From NCBI GenBank assembly GCA_022779485.1, contig JALFTC010000024.1, positions 1 through 58,897 of the forward strand: a stretch of DNA of 58,897 bases. Direction: 5' to 3'. Source of the stretch: Ruminococcus sp. Its GTDB lineage: Bacteria; Bacillota; Clostridia; Oscillospirales; Acutalibacteraceae. Every line of letters begins with the position of its first letter. The first letter of the stretch is position 1. Positions 1-9,257 of the stretch are shown piece after piece. A program made the translations under genes and the position numbers. The notes below the pieces were generated by a model, which had not been told where the DNA came from, did no database searches, and worked only from the letters and a program-made list of their open reading frames with translations.

Positions 1-31
1 AATAACAGTTATTTATAAAAAATAATCCTTT

Positions 32-2062
32 TTACAGTACTACATATTCATTTTTTCCTCTTACTTTCATATCCGAAAACAACTTTTTCAAATCTTCATT
101 ACGCTGTATAGCATTTTTTAACTGAACAACACTAATATTAATATCATTAATTAGTTCTCGTTTTTTAAACTTGTATCCACTTTCCTTGCTGGATAACCAC
201 CCTAAAATTCTTTTGTAGTGTGTGTCACCTTTTCTTGATAATGAACTCTCTCGTACAAAAATAGTAGGCTTTGGCAAAACATTAATAGTTGCTTTTGGAA
301 ATCTATCCGTAATAATGCTTATTAAATCGGCATAACTTACCGTATCAATTAAGACTGTGTAAGTCACATTATCGTTACAATTTTTATTACGGATTTTTGA
401 CCTCAATATTGCTTGTTCTAAATCTCGTGCAAGAGAATACATAACAACAGTTTTTAAGCAATCATCTTGCTGAAAACTACAACCTTTGCAAAAAGAATCT
501 TCTTTTAAGTAATTTCGTAATTTATTCAGAAAGATATTCTGTTCTTGTATGGGCTTTTCTTTCAACCTATATAGGCAATCTCTTCTTGTGGCAAGATACC
601 TCAAAAGATACTGTACTGGCTGTAATCTATTAATTCCGACTTGAACAAAATTAGTCCTCTCTCTGAAATCGTTGCTACCGTCAATGTTGCCAAAGTGTGA
701 TAAGCCGTTCGCTATACCGTCAAATTCTTTTTCAAATTTCAAATAAGTAAAAATTACATCAGGACGGATTTGTTTAGAATAATCTTTGATTAGTTCGATA
801 TATCGTCGCCTATCCTCTTTGTTTTTAATTGCTATATAACTTTTGTTCGTTTTAAGATTAACAAAATTAATGTTAAGCATAGGATATGCTCTTGAAAAAC
901 TCTCCCCAACATTTAAAATCTCAACATTTTTAAGGTTATACCTACAGTCTATTTCGGCTGTCCCGTCAAGGATAAAAACACTTGCATTAAGATTAGTCAA
1001 CTTATCCATATTGCTAGAAATAATAAATACTCCCTTGTGGTATGGAGTCACTGAATCTGTACTACATCTCAACTTTGAACAAGTGAATAGTCCACCTTCT
1101 TCAATGAGGTTTTTTACGGATAAAATGTGATTATAAACTTCTTTTAACTCATTGTTTTTTCTCGAATTAATAAGACTAAAAAATCTATTATCATCTCTAC
1201 TAATTGAAATTAAGTTGGGTTTATACCACAAATAAACAGTATTTGTCCCAATTTTTTCAAACTCGCAGAAATCTTTTAAAAGTGTTTCCGATAGTGACTT
1301 CCATTCTGAAATAACCCACTCTCTTTCTTCATTAATATTTGTGCCATTAAAAACGGTTGGAATTTTATGCAATGCTATGCTAACTTTTTCCAAAGTTTCG
1401 TTATCAATAAAAGGAAATCTAAATGTATCAACACTTTCGTCAATTATAATTTTAGTACGGCAACCGCCCCTCCAACTCGATAAATTATTAATTTCTTCTT
1501 TTGTTAATGATAGATATCGCTGTGTCGTCATTAACAGTATGGGTTTATTATACTGTTCCGCAAATGCTGTTATTGAGTTACTTTCGGTTATTACCGTTGA
1601 AAACAACCTAACCATATGGAAGAAATCACTCTCCCGTCCACCGAAGTACTCATCTAACCGCCTAACTCTGTCGGTGACAATCAATACACCATTTCCGCCG
1701 TCATTAAAGTTAAATCCACATTTAACCTCTCCCTCAACATATCTGCATTGGCTCGCAATCTGCCTAATAAGATATTGGATATATGTTGTTTTACCAGTTC
1801 CGCACGGTAATGGTACAACCTTAACCCGTTCCTTATCATCACGAGTGTTTATAGTGTTATGCAAAAAGTCAATCACGGTAGAGTTCACCGCTGTGTATTC
1901 TTCCTCTTTTGGTGTTTCTGTTTCTGCAACCGCTTGTGGCTGTCTTTCATAGCCTATAGGCTCATCGTAAAAGTCATTCAAAACACTTAAATCTTCCTCT
2001 GACGGAATATAGGTGTCGTCTTGCTGTTCTGTAACTATGTTAAAATCAAAAAAATCTTGCAT
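32..2062 (-). CDS. SF2 helicase-like P-loop protein, accessory
   Basis: A 676-residue protein that I do not recognise as a named family. It shows a Walker A motif (PLPCGTGKTT, residues 84-93), a Walker B/DE-box-like motif (KIIIDES, 204-210), a motif III-like DGTAE (366-370), a segment HFGNIDGSNDF (456-466) and EQAILRSKIR near 549-558 that resembles helicase motif VI. A small Cys cluster (CKGC and a following Cys, about 525-535) may bind metal. The C-terminal 70 residues look like a winged-helix domain. This layout is that of SF2 ATPases carried by phages and conjugative elements, so a DNA or RNA translocase role is inferred, not shown. The start is supported by a purine-rich AAAGAGAG upstream. 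The gene is AT-rich and has no functional link to the core genes that follow. Confidence 0.6.
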   Translation of the reverse strand: MQDFFDFNIVTEQQDDTYIPSEEDLSVLNDFYDEPIGYERQPQAVAETETPKEEEYTAVNSTVIDFLHNTINTRDDKERVKVVPLPCGTGKTTYIQYLIRQIASQCRYVEGEVKCGFNFNDGGNGVLIVTDRVRRLDEYFGGRESDFFHMVRLFSTVITESNSITAFAEQYNKPILLMTTQRYLSLTKEEINNLSSWRGGCRTKIIIDESVDTFRFPFIDNETLEKVSIALHKIPTVFNGTNINEEREWVISEWKSLSETLLKDFCEFEKIGTNTVYLWYKPNLISISRDDNRFFSLINSRKNNELKEVYNHILSVKNLIEEGGLFTCSKLRCSTDSVTPYHKGVFIISSNMDKLTNLNASVFILDGTAEIDCRYNLKNVEILNVGESFSRAYPMLNINFVNLKTNKSYIAIKNKEDRRRYIELIKDYSKQIRPDVIFTYLKFEKEFDGIANGLSHFGNIDGSNDFRERTNFVQVGINRLQPVQYLLRYLATRRDCLYRLKEKPIQEQNIFLNKLRNYLKEDSFCKGCSFQQDDCLKTVVMYSLARDLEQAILRSKIRNKNCNDNVTYTVLIDTVSYADLISIITDRFPKATINVLPKPTIFVRESSLSRKGDTHYKRILGWLSSKESGYKFKKRELINDINISVVQLKNAIQRNEDLKKLFSDMKVRGKNEYVVL

Positions 2063-2300
2063 GTATTTTTTTCACTCTCTTTCGTTAATTTCATTAGTTT
2101 TAGTATGGAGGTGTCTTTTTCTCTCCATAAAGAACCTGAAAACGGTCGCGAAAAAACGCATAGGCAAGCCGTTTTTAAAGGTTTTTAAAAAGTCATTTCG
2201 AGCGAAAATGGTACTTTTTTGTATATTTTTGTTCCGTTTTTGGCTTGGTTGTGCAAAAAAACAAGGGAGTATATTTCTTTAATAGAATATAAATAAGCAT
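2063..2300. other. Non-coding stretch with hairpins upstream of the helicase-like gene
   Basis: No credible gene is visible here. It is the 5' region of the minus-strand helicase-like gene. Two inverted repeats stand out: TATGGAG (2104-2110) with CTCCATA (2123-2129), and AAAACGG near 2136 with CCGTTTT near 2170. They could form a structured leader or a protein binding site. I see no clear sigma-A promoter. Confidence 0.4.
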
Positions 2301-2338
2301 AAAAAAAACAGTCACAGCATTACTCTATGCTATGACTG
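2301..2338 (-). terminator. Rho-independent terminator of the zinc-ribbon gene
   Basis: CAGTCACAGCAT (2309-2320) pairs with ATGCTATGACTG (2327-2338) with one mismatch and a 6-nt loop. Read on the minus strand the hairpin is followed by eight T residues (2301-2308). Confidence 0.8.
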
Positions 2339-2392
2339 AATGCAAAATATTTATTTAATCATTAGATGTCGTTATGTAACTGACTATAAACA

Positions 2393-3151
2393 TTAATCAA
2401 CGAGCATAAATACTACATCTAATCCGTTATCTGGGTGGAATGACCAATCCACTTTGTAATGACCTATTGTTTCCGACCGTCTTCCCATCAATGCATTAGT
2501 TTGACTCATTTCCGAAATCAAGTAGTCTGGAAAACCTAACTCTGTTGCAATAACCCCTATATCTTCTAAACTAATGTAATCATATTCATTAGTTGAATCA
2601 ACGGTTATACTTTTATTGTCGTCCGATATAACCGTATTAGGTGAATTACATAAATGATAAGCGGTTTCCATAGTGTCTAGCCTTTTTAAATATTCTAAGC
2701 GTTCTTCCTTTTTCTGCCTTTCTGTTTCAGATTCTGCTAATTTCTCTTTTGCATCATTATAATTACCTGCATATTTAAAAGCGAAAACTGCATTCTCATA
2801 ATCTTCTTTCTGACAATACGCTAAACCCTTTTTATACCAAGTTTCTAAGATTCTATTTTCACTATCACTATAGTCCTTAATACTTTCAAACTTTGCTATA
2901 GCCTTATCAAATTCATTTTTATTTAATAAAGCTTCCGCTTCCACATAAATACCATGTGGGATAATATAATACTCATATGTAAGAAAAAATCCAGCACCTA
3001 AGAAAATTACTAATACTGAAGTAATTAATGCAATTTTTATCCCTTTTTTCATTTTCTTTCTTTTTTTCTTAAGACTATACCCACAGTGTGGACATTTCTT
3101 TGTAGTATCAGATATTTCTTTTGAACATTCAGGACAATTAATAATTGCCAT
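2393..3151 (-). CDS. Zinc-ribbon, single-pass membrane protein with repeat-like exterior
   Basis: A 252-residue hypothetical protein. Its N-terminus is a zinc ribbon with two knuckles, CPEC (6-9) and CPHC (20-23). A Lys-rich stretch and one membrane span (about 37-60) follow. Residues 70-150 hold helical segments resembling TPR units (for example EFDKAIAKFESIKDYSDS and DYENAVFAFKYAGNYNDA), and the C-terminal 100 residues are unrecognised. Proteins of this plan are common in Clostridia and their role is usually unknown. The start follows a strong GGAGGG about 5 nt upstream. It is transcribed alone and ends at its own terminator. Like the helicase-like gene it is AT-rich relative to the core genes to the right. 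Confidence 0.65.
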   Translation of the reverse strand: MAIINCPECSKEISDTTKKCPHCGYSLKKKRKKMKKGIKIALITSVLVIFLGAGFFLTYEYYIIPHGIYVEAEALLNKNEFDKAIAKFESIKDYSDSENRILETWYKKGLAYCQKEDYENAVFAFKYAGNYNDAKEKLAESETERQKKEERLEYLKRLDTMETAYHLCNSPNTVISDDNKSITVDSTNEYDYISLEDIGVIATELGFPDYLISEMSQTNALMGRRSETIGHYKVDWSFHPDNGLDVVFMLVD

Positions 3152-3694
3152 AATAACCCTCCAAAAATCAATTATTTTACAAAGGTATTATATCACAATT
3201 TAAACAAAAAATCAATGATTATCGATAAATATTCGTATATTCTAAGCAAAAAAGTTTTTTTACCATAAAACACATCAAAAAATGTAATAATTATATTTCT
3301 TATAAAGAATAATAAAAGGAATAAAAAAAGCACACTAACAAAACCGCTGTGTACTCAAAGTTTATATTAATTATTTCTTTTTTGGGTTTACTAATAATGC
3401 CAACTTAATTATTTTGCAAGGCTTTTTCGTGATGGTTTACAAGTAAAAAGTAGTAAAATGGTAGTAAATTGAGTATGCACTATATCAATAATCCCATTGG
3501 AATGGGGATTTAGAGTATGTACTCAATAATTGCAATCATTTTGTTTCTCCATCTCATAAGTTATGTTTACATTTTAGCACAGTAAAGTATTTTTTGCAAC
3601 ATAATAACGCAATAGATGAGGGTTTGTAGCACATATTTATTTATCTGTGTACAGTGGGATTAACTTGATTTCCAATAATTTTCATCTTATTTAA
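3152..3694. other. Gene-free, AT-rich stretch between the accessory flank and the core genes
   Basis: About 540 bp without a credible coding region. It separates the two minus-strand accessory genes from the plus-strand core genes. It holds the repeat cluster described at 3350-3526 and the promoter of the RpiR gene at its right end. A possible extra promoter, TTTACA (3566-3571) with TATTTT (3588-3593), is weaker. I see no RNA gene that I can name. Confidence 0.4.
3350..3526. repeat. TTGAGTA/TACTCAA repeat cluster around a bulged hairpin
   Basis: TGTACTCAA occurs at 3350-3358 and again at 3518-3526. An inverted partial copy, TTGAGTA, lies at 3469-3475, so the last two copies form an inverted pair 42 bp apart. 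Between them AATCCCATT (about 3490-3498) pairs with AATGGGGATT (about 3501-3510), with one bulged G and a 2-nt loop. A small direct repeat AGTAGTAAA/GGTAGTAAA lies just to the left (about 3449-3468). Such arrangements occur at recombination or regulatory sites, but no specific identity can be assigned. Confidence 0.45.
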
Positions 3695-3723
3695 TTGAAA
3701 ATTTAGTTTAAATATGTTAAAAT
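3695..3723 (+). promoter_or_regulatory. Sigma-A-type promoter of the RpiR-type gene
   Basis: TTGAAA (3695-3700), a 17-bp spacer and TAAAAT (3718-3723), about 30 bp before the start codon. Confidence 0.65.
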
Positions 3724-3752
3724 AAATTGACTATGCAAAAGAGGGTATAAAA

Positions 3753-4661
3753 ATGATTAAGCATTTATTAGCCAGAATTGATATTAATATGAATTCCTTT
3801 TCTAAAGGACAGAAAAGGATTGCAAAATATATTGAAGAGCATTACGACAAAGCTGCATATATGACAGCACTAAGACTGGGAGAAACTGTTGGTGTTTCCG
3901 AAAGTACAGTTGTTCGTTTTGCTTCCGAGCTTGGTTACGACGGTTATCCTGAACTTCAAAAGGCAATGCAGGAGATGATTAAGGAAAAGCTTACATCGGT
4001 TCAGCGTATTGAGGTTACAGAAACACGAATCGGCGACAATGATGTTCTCACTTCTGTGCTAAATCAGGATATTGATAAAATCAGAAGAACTATTGAAGAA
4101 ATTTCCCACGATGATTTCGACAATGCCATTAAGTCGCTTTCAAGGGCAAAGGAAATTTATGTCTTTGCTGTAAGGTCAACCTCAGCACTTGCCAGCTTTT
4201 TAGGTTACTATTTACAGCTTATTTTCGGCAATGTCCATATTATAAATACATCCTCCAAAAGCTCAACCTACGAAAATCTCTTTAGAATATCGGAAGAAGA
4301 TGTAATGATAGGCATCAGTTTTCCTCGTTACAGCACAACTGCTGTGGAGGCTATGGAATTTGCACAGGAGAGAAAGGCTGATGTAATAGCCATAACCGAC
4401 AGTATGGCGTCACCCCTTGTTGAGTGTGCCAACCACATTTTAATTGCAAGGAGCGATATGGCGTCTGTTGTTGATTCCCTTGTTGCACCACTTTCCTTAA
4501 TCAACGCACTTGTTGTTGCCTGTGTTTTGGCCGAAAAGGAAAAGGTAAAGGAAACCTTCCACCAGCTTGAAGAGGTATGGACAAGACAGGGTGTTTACAC
4601 CAAACGAGAAAAAGAAATTCAACAGGAAATAGAAACCCAAGGGGAAAAGGAAAATGCCTGA
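3753..4661 (+). CDS. MurR/RpiR family transcriptional regulator
   Basis: A 302-residue regulator with the typical two-domain plan. Residues 1-77 form the RpiR-type helix-turn-helix, with the recognisable LGETVGVSESTVVRFASELG segment. Residues about 130-265 form a SIS sugar-phosphate isomerase-like domain that in this family senses a phosphosugar. The target genes cannot be deduced: the genes downstream are a flavoprotein and cmk, not sugar catabolism. The last 8 bp overlap the next gene, so it heads that transcription unit. An AGAGGG lies 7 nt before the ATG. The Glu/Lys-rich C-terminal tail (about 285-302) is outside the known domains. Confidence 0.85.
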   Translation: MIKHLLARIDINMNSFSKGQKRIAKYIEEHYDKAAYMTALRLGETVGVSESTVVRFASELGYDGYPELQKAMQEMIKEKLTSVQRIEVTETRIGDNDVLTSVLNQDIDKIRRTIEEISHDDFDNAIKSLSRAKEIYVFAVRSTSALASFLGYYLQLIFGNVHIINTSSKSSTYENLFRISEEDVMIGISFPRYSTTAVEAMEFAQERKADVIAITDSMASPLVECANHILIARSDMASVVDSLVAPLSLINALVVACVLAEKEKVKETFHQLEEVWTRQGVYTKREKEIQQEIETQGEKENA

Positions 4662-5889
4662 TGTTATTGTTGTAGGTGGCGGAGCATCGGGAATGATGGC
4701 GGCAGGTACAGCCGCATACTACGGTGCAAATGTAACACTTCTTGAAAAGAACAACAGAACAGGCAGAAAAATACTTGTCACAGGCAAGGGAAGATGTAAC
4801 ATTACCAACAACTGCGACAGGGATACTTTTATACAGAATGTACCTACAAATCCCCGTTTTTTATATAGCGCAATAAGCAATTTTGACAGTCAGGATACCA
4901 TTTCATTTTTTAATGAATTGGGCTTAGAAACAAAAACAGAGCGTGGCAACAGGGTTTTTCCTGTTTCTGACAGGGCTATGGATGTTGCCGATGCACTTTA
5001 TTCATTTGTCAGGAACAACGGGGTCAAGGTGATTGAGTCAACAGTCAAGTCACTTATTACACAGGATGATAAGGTTGTAGGTGTAGTTGACAGTATTGGC
5101 AGAGAATTTTTTGCCGATAGCGTAATCATAGCAACCGGTGGAATGAGCTACCCCGGTACAGGCTCCACAGGTGACGGATATGCACTTGCAAGGTCTGTTG
5201 GTCACACCGTTACAAAGCTAAAGCCATCTCTTGTGGGACTTGTTTCAAGTGACAGCTTTTGCAGTGAACTTCAAGGTCTTTCCTTAAAAAATGTGGCACT
5301 TACTGCATACGAAAACAACAAGGTTATCTACAAGGATTTTGGAGAAATGGTTTTCACCCACAGGGGTGTGTCAGGACCTGTTGTTTTGTCTGCAAGTGCT
5401 CATATGAGAGATTTTGACAAAAAAACATACAGTATTTCCTTTGACCTTAAACCTGCCTTAACGGAGGAAAATTTAGATTTAAGACTTCAAAGAGAATTTA
5501 CAAATCACAAAAACAATCAAATAAATAATTCCTTGAAAGAATTATTGCCTAAAAAGTTAATTCCTGTTATTCTCAAAAGATGGGGAATAGAGGAAACAAA
5601 AAAATGTAATTCTATAACACGAGAAGAACGAAAGGTTTTTCTTGATTTATTAAAAAACTTCACTGTAAATATATCCTCTTTAGGCAGTATCAGCGAGGCT
5701 ATCATAACATCAGGGGGTATTTCTACCAAAGAAATTAAACCCAAAACTATGGAAAGCAAGCTGATTTCAAACCTCTTCTTCTGTGGAGAAGTAATTGATG
5801 TTGACGCCTACACAGGGGGATTTAACTTGCAAATTGCCTTTTCAACAGGCAGACTTGCGGGATATTACAGTGCTATAAAGGAAGGATAA
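4654..5889 (+). CDS. BaiN/YhiN (HI0933-like) family FAD/NAD(P)-dependent oxidoreductase
   Basis: A 411-residue flavoprotein. The N-terminus has the dinucleotide-binding motif VVGGGASGMMAA (about 6-17), followed by the family signature GRKILVTGKGRCNITNN. An ATGGMSYPGTGSTGDGY segment near 170 and a C-terminal FCGEVIDVDAYTGGFNLQIA motif that contacts FAD complete the fold. Members are soluble and of mostly unproven function; BaiN was linked to bile acid 7-dehydroxylation and others act on unknown substrates, so no substrate is assigned. The start overlaps the RpiR-type gene and the stop lies 4 bp before cmk, which fits one operon. Confidence 0.85.
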   Translation: MPDVIVVGGGASGMMAAGTAAYYGANVTLLEKNNRTGRKILVTGKGRCNITNNCDRDTFIQNVPTNPRFLYSAISNFDSQDTISFFNELGLETKTERGNRVFPVSDRAMDVADALYSFVRNNGVKVIESTVKSLITQDDKVVGVVDSIGREFFADSVIIATGGMSYPGTGSTGDGYALARSVGHTVTKLKPSLVGLVSSDSFCSELQGLSLKNVALTAYENNKVIYKDFGEMVFTHRGVSGPVVLSASAHMRDFDKKTYSISFDLKPALTEENLDLRLQREFTNHKNNQINNSLKELLPKKLIPVILKRWGIEETKKCNSITREERKVFLDLLKNFTVNISSLGSISEAIITSGGISTKEIKPKTMESKLISNLFFCGEVIDVDAYTGGFNLQIAFSTGRLAGYYSAIKEG

Positions 5890-5893
5890 AACT

Positions 5894-6562
5894 ATGTCTA
5901 TTGCGATTGCTATTGACGGTCCTGCAGGGGCAGGAAAATCATCACTTTCAAAGGAGGTTGCAAGGGAGCTTTCTTTCATCTATGTTGACACAGGAGCTTT
6001 GTACAGAACAATCGGTCTTGCCGCCTCACGAAAGGGAATTTCTATGGATGACAAGGATGGGATTGTGTCACTCCTTGACGAAATCGAAGTAAAACTTGCC
6101 TTTAACGACGAGGGAACTCAAATTGTTCTGCTTAACGGTGAGGATGTTTCGGGATATATCAGAACTCCACAGGCATCTATGTATGCCTCTGCTGTTTCTG
6201 CAATACCTGAGGTCAGGGCATTTTTGCTCGACTTACAGCGTAATATGGCTAAAAACGACAATGTTATTATGGACGGCAGGGATATTGGTACAGTAGTACT
6301 TCCTAATGCCAAAATCAAAATTTTCCTTACAGCCTCTGCGGAAAAGAGGGCAATGAGAAGATACAAGGAGAACATTGAAAAGGGAATTGATGTTTCCTAC
6401 GAAGATGTGCTTAAGGATGTAAACGAAAGAGATTACAACGACAGCCACCGTGCAATAGCTCCATTAAAACCTGCCGAGGACAGCATCACTGTTGACACAA
6501 GCGACTATGACTTTGAAGGGTCAAAAAACTTATTACTTAAGGTTATAAGGGAGAGAATGTAA
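5894..6562 (+). CDS. cmk: (d)CMP kinase
   Basis: Cytidylate kinase, 222 residues, which transfers phosphate from ATP to CMP or dCMP in the cytoplasm. The P-loop GPAGAGKSS lies at about 10-18, and the CMP-binding DTGALYR and MDGRDIGTVV motifs are intact. The lid region RRYKENIEKG and the ERDYNDSHRAIAPLKPA segment near the end are also present. The start is preceded by AAGGA inside the end of the previous gene. The stop codon overlaps the plsC start (TAATG), so the two are likely translationally coupled. cmk-plsC-ispH-rpsA is a common order in Clostridia. Confidence 0.95.
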   Translation: MSIAIAIDGPAGAGKSSLSKEVARELSFIYVDTGALYRTIGLAASRKGISMDDKDGIVSLLDEIEVKLAFNDEGTQIVLLNGEDVSGYIRTPQASMYASAVSAIPEVRAFLLDLQRNMAKNDNVIMDGRDIGTVVLPNAKIKIFLTASAEKRAMRRYKENIEKGIDVSYEDVLKDVNERDYNDSHRAIAPLKPAEDSITVDTSDYDFEGSKNLLLKVIRERM

Positions 6563-7215
6563 TGTCAAAGTCAAAAGGAATGAAGATAAAAGAACATCTG
6601 ATTTTTTACAAAGTCTGCAAGGTTATTGTTCTTCCCATATTCAAACTAATTTTTCGCTATAAGACCATTAGGGAGTGCGAACTTCCCAAGGACGGCAGTT
6701 ACATAATAGCCTGTAACCACCTTTCATACACAGACCCTGTGTTTGTCGGGCTTACCCATAAAAGAAGAGCTTTCTTTATGGCAAAGTCAGAGCTTTTCAG
6801 AAATCCCTTCTTTGGTGCATTAATCAGAGTTTTGGGTGCATTTCCTGTTACAAGGGGTGCAAATGACGGTAAGGCTATCGCCACAGGTGAGGACTTAATA
6901 AACAACGGAAAGGTAATGACAATATTCCTTGAGGGCGGAAGAAGTAAAACAGGAGAGCTTTTACGACCAAGGAGTGGTTGTGCAGTTGTTGCCCGTCAGA
7001 CAAAAGCACCTGTTGTACCAATGTGCATCACCGTTGTGGGCAAAAGCAAAAGCGTCTTTGCAAAGCGTGTGATTCACATAGGAAAGCCGTTATCTTACGA
7101 GGAGCTTGGTTTCAGCAACGACGAGGAGCCATCACCAAGGGAATTTCGTACAGCCTCAAAAATAATTATGAACGAAATTACAAAGTTTAGAGAAATGGAC
7201 AGAGTGGATAAATGA
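6562..7215 (+). CDS. plsC: 1-acyl-sn-glycerol-3-phosphate acyltransferase
   Basis: A 217-residue member of the PlsC/LPLAT family, which acylates lysophosphatidate to phosphatidate at the inner face of the membrane. The catalytic NHLSYTDP motif matches the HX4D signature, and the second substrate motif reads FLEGGRS where most homologues have EGTRS. An N-terminal hydrophobic segment (about 14-32) may anchor it. Coupled to cmk by TAATG and overlapping ispH by ATGA. Together with cdsA at 34.4 kb it supplies the phospholipid pathway in this window. Confidence 0.9.
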   Translation: MSKSKGMKIKEHLIFYKVCKVIVLPIFKLIFRYKTIRECELPKDGSYIIACNHLSYTDPVFVGLTHKRRAFFMAKSELFRNPFFGALIRVLGAFPVTRGANDGKAIATGEDLINNGKVMTIFLEGGRSKTGELLRPRSGCAVVARQTKAPVVPMCITVVGKSKSVFAKRVIHIGKPLSYEELGFSNDEEPSPREFRTASKIIMNEITKFREMDRVDK

Positions 7216-9209
7216 AAAAAGTAATTTTGGCAAAGTCAGCGGGTTTTTGCTTTGGTGTAAACAGGGCAATCGAAATTGTTAATAAGCTTGTTGACGAAAA
7301 TAAGTCAGTATGCACACTGGGTCCCATTATTCACAATATGCAGGTGGTACAGGAGCTTAACGAAAAAGGTGTTGTTGCCATTGACTCCATTGATGAAGCA
7401 AAACAGGATGACACAGTTGTGATTCGTTCCCACGGAGTTTCCAAACAGGTGATAGACAATATAAAGAAAAAAAATCTAAACTATGTTGATGCCACCTGTC
7501 CCTTCGTTGCAAAAATTCACAAAATTGTGAAAGAGGCAAAGGAAGACGAAATTGTAATAATAGCCGGCGACAAGCTACACCCCGAGGTTCAGGGGATAAT
7601 AGGACATTGTAATGCAAAGTGTTACACTTTTAAGAATTTGGAAGAATTGGCAGAAATATTTAAAATAATTCCCCCAGAGAAAAATAATTTCATAAAAATT
7701 GTAGCACAAACAACTTTTGACCTAAAAGAATGGGAAAAAAGTATAAAAAGTTTAAAAAATGTCTATACAAATGCAAAAATTTTTGATACAATATGTAATG
7801 CTACGACCTTACGCCAGAAAGAGGCGGCTGAAATTTCAAAATCAGTCGATATGATGTTTGTTATTGGCGATAAACACAGCTCAAACTCTTTTAAGTTATA
7901 TAGTATCTGCTCTTCAAATTGCAAAAATACCTTTTTTATTGAAACTGCAGAGGAACTACCGGTAAAAGAGATAAGTAAGGCAGATAGTATAGGCGTAACA
8001 GCCGGCGCGTCAACACCGGCAAGGATTATTAAGGAGGTTCTGGATAAAATGAGTGAAGTAAACACATCCAGCGTGAATGAAAATGAATTGAGCTTTGAGG
8101 AGATGCTTGAAGAATCTCTAAAGAGTATGAATACAAATGAGAGGGTAATGGGCACTGTTATGAGCATAGCCGCCAACGGTGATGTTTCTGTTGATGTTGG
8201 CAGAAAACAGGCAGGATATATTCCTAACGACGAAATTTCTTTCGACCCAACAGTAACAGCCAATGATTTGCTAAAAGTTGGCGACGAAGTTGAGCTTCTT
8301 ATTATGAAGACTAACGACCAGGAAGGCACAATTATGCTTTCCAAAAAGAGAGTAGACGCTCAGAAGAATTGGGAAGAGCTTGAGGCTCTTGCTGAAAGCG
8401 ACGAAATCTTTACAGGCAAGGTTATCGAGTCTGTCAACGGCGGAGTTATCGTAATGTTCAAGGGTAACCGTATTTTTGTACCTGCTTCCCAAGCAACTCT
8501 TACTCGTGATGAGGACGCTTCTGAGTTAGTGGGCAAGGAAGTTCAGTTCAGACTTCTTGAGGTTTCCAAGAAGGGCAGAAGAAAGAGAGCAATCGGCTCA
8601 ATAAGAGCTGTTCTAAAGGAAAAGAGAGCAGAAGAAAAGGCAAAGTTACTTGAGTCTTTGGCTGTTGGCAATACATATATGGGTACAGTTAAGTCCCTCA
8701 CAAGCTACGGTGCATTTGTTGACATCGGCGGTGTTTACGGTATGATTCACATCAGTGAGCTTAGCTGGTCAAGAATTAAGCACCCATCAGAGGTTGTTAA
8801 TGTTGGCGACAAGGTTGCTGTTTACATTAAGGATATCAACGAAGAAACAAAGAAGATTTCTCTTGGTTACAAGAAGGACGAGGACAACCCTTGGTTCATC
8901 CTTGAAAACCAGTATCCTGTTGGAACAGTTGCAAAGTGCAAGATTGTCGGTCTTACAACATTCGGTGCATTCGCAAACATTATCCCCGGTATTGACGGTC
9001 TTATCCACATCAGCCAAATTTCTAACAAGAGAATTGAAAAGCCTGAGGATGTTCTCGCAGTAGGCGACGAGGTTGAGGCAAAGATTATTGCTATCGACTT
9101 TGAAAAGAAGAGAGTTTCACTTTCTATGCGTGCTCTTATCGCTGAAGAAACAGCAGAAGAGGCAGTAGAAGAAACACCTGCTGAGGTTGAAGAAGAAACT
9201 GCTGAATAA
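7212..9209 (+). CDS. ispH: IspH-RpsA fusion: HMBPP reductase with four S1 domains
   Basis: A 665-residue fusion typical of many Clostridia. Residues 1 to about 285 are IspH, the last MEP-pathway enzyme, which reduces HMBPP to IPP and DMAPP with a 4Fe-4S cluster. Its three cluster ligands are visible: C13 (GFCFGV), C96 (DATCPF) and C195 (DTICNATT). Residues about 300-645 hold four S1 RNA-binding repeats, the last two with the clear GAFVDIGG and GMIHISELS or GLIHISQIS signatures, as in ribosomal protein S1. An acidic Glu/Ala-rich tail closes the protein. The reading frame is continuous, so the fusion is real in this sequence. It overlaps plsC by 4 bp and ends at a strong terminator. Confidence 0.95.
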   Translation: MKKVILAKSAGFCFGVNRAIEIVNKLVDENKSVCTLGPIIHNMQVVQELNEKGVVAIDSIDEAKQDDTVVIRSHGVSKQVIDNIKKKNLNYVDATCPFVAKIHKIVKEAKEDEIVIIAGDKLHPEVQGIIGHCNAKCYTFKNLEELAEIFKIIPPEKNNFIKIVAQTTFDLKEWEKSIKSLKNVYTNAKIFDTICNATTLRQKEAAEISKSVDMMFVIGDKHSSNSFKLYSICSSNCKNTFFIETAEELPVKEISKADSIGVTAGASTPARIIKEVLDKMSEVNTSSVNENELSFEEMLEESLKSMNTNERVMGTVMSIAANGDVSVDVGRKQAGYIPNDEISFDPTVTANDLLKVGDEVELLIMKTNDQEGTIMLSKKRVDAQKNWEELEALAESDEIFTGKVIESVNGGVIVMFKGNRIFVPASQATLTRDEDASELVGKEVQFRLLEVSKKGRRKRAIGSIRAVLKEKRAEEKAKLLESLAVGNTYMGTVKSLTSYGAFVDIGGVYGMIHISELSWSRIKHPSEVVNVGDKVAVYIKDINEETKKISLGYKKDEDNPWFILENQYPVGTVAKCKIVGLTTFGAFANIIPGIDGLIHISQISNKRIEKPEDVLAVGDEVEAKIIAIDFEKKRVSLSMRALIAEETAEEAVEETPAEVEEETAE

Positions 9210-9229
9210 TTAATCTATAAAGATAAAAG

Positions 9230-9257
9230 GAGGCACCTTTTTTGGTGCCTCTGTTTT
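9230..9257 (+). terminator. Rho-independent terminator after ispH-rpsA
   Basis: Perfect 8-bp stem GAGGCACC (9230-9237) and GGTGCCTC (9244-9251), loop of six T, then a T-rich tail. Confidence 0.9.

Noticed and set aside
3350..3526. CRISPR-like repeats
   Set aside because: Only three short copies in mixed orientation, no regular spacers, no cas genes.
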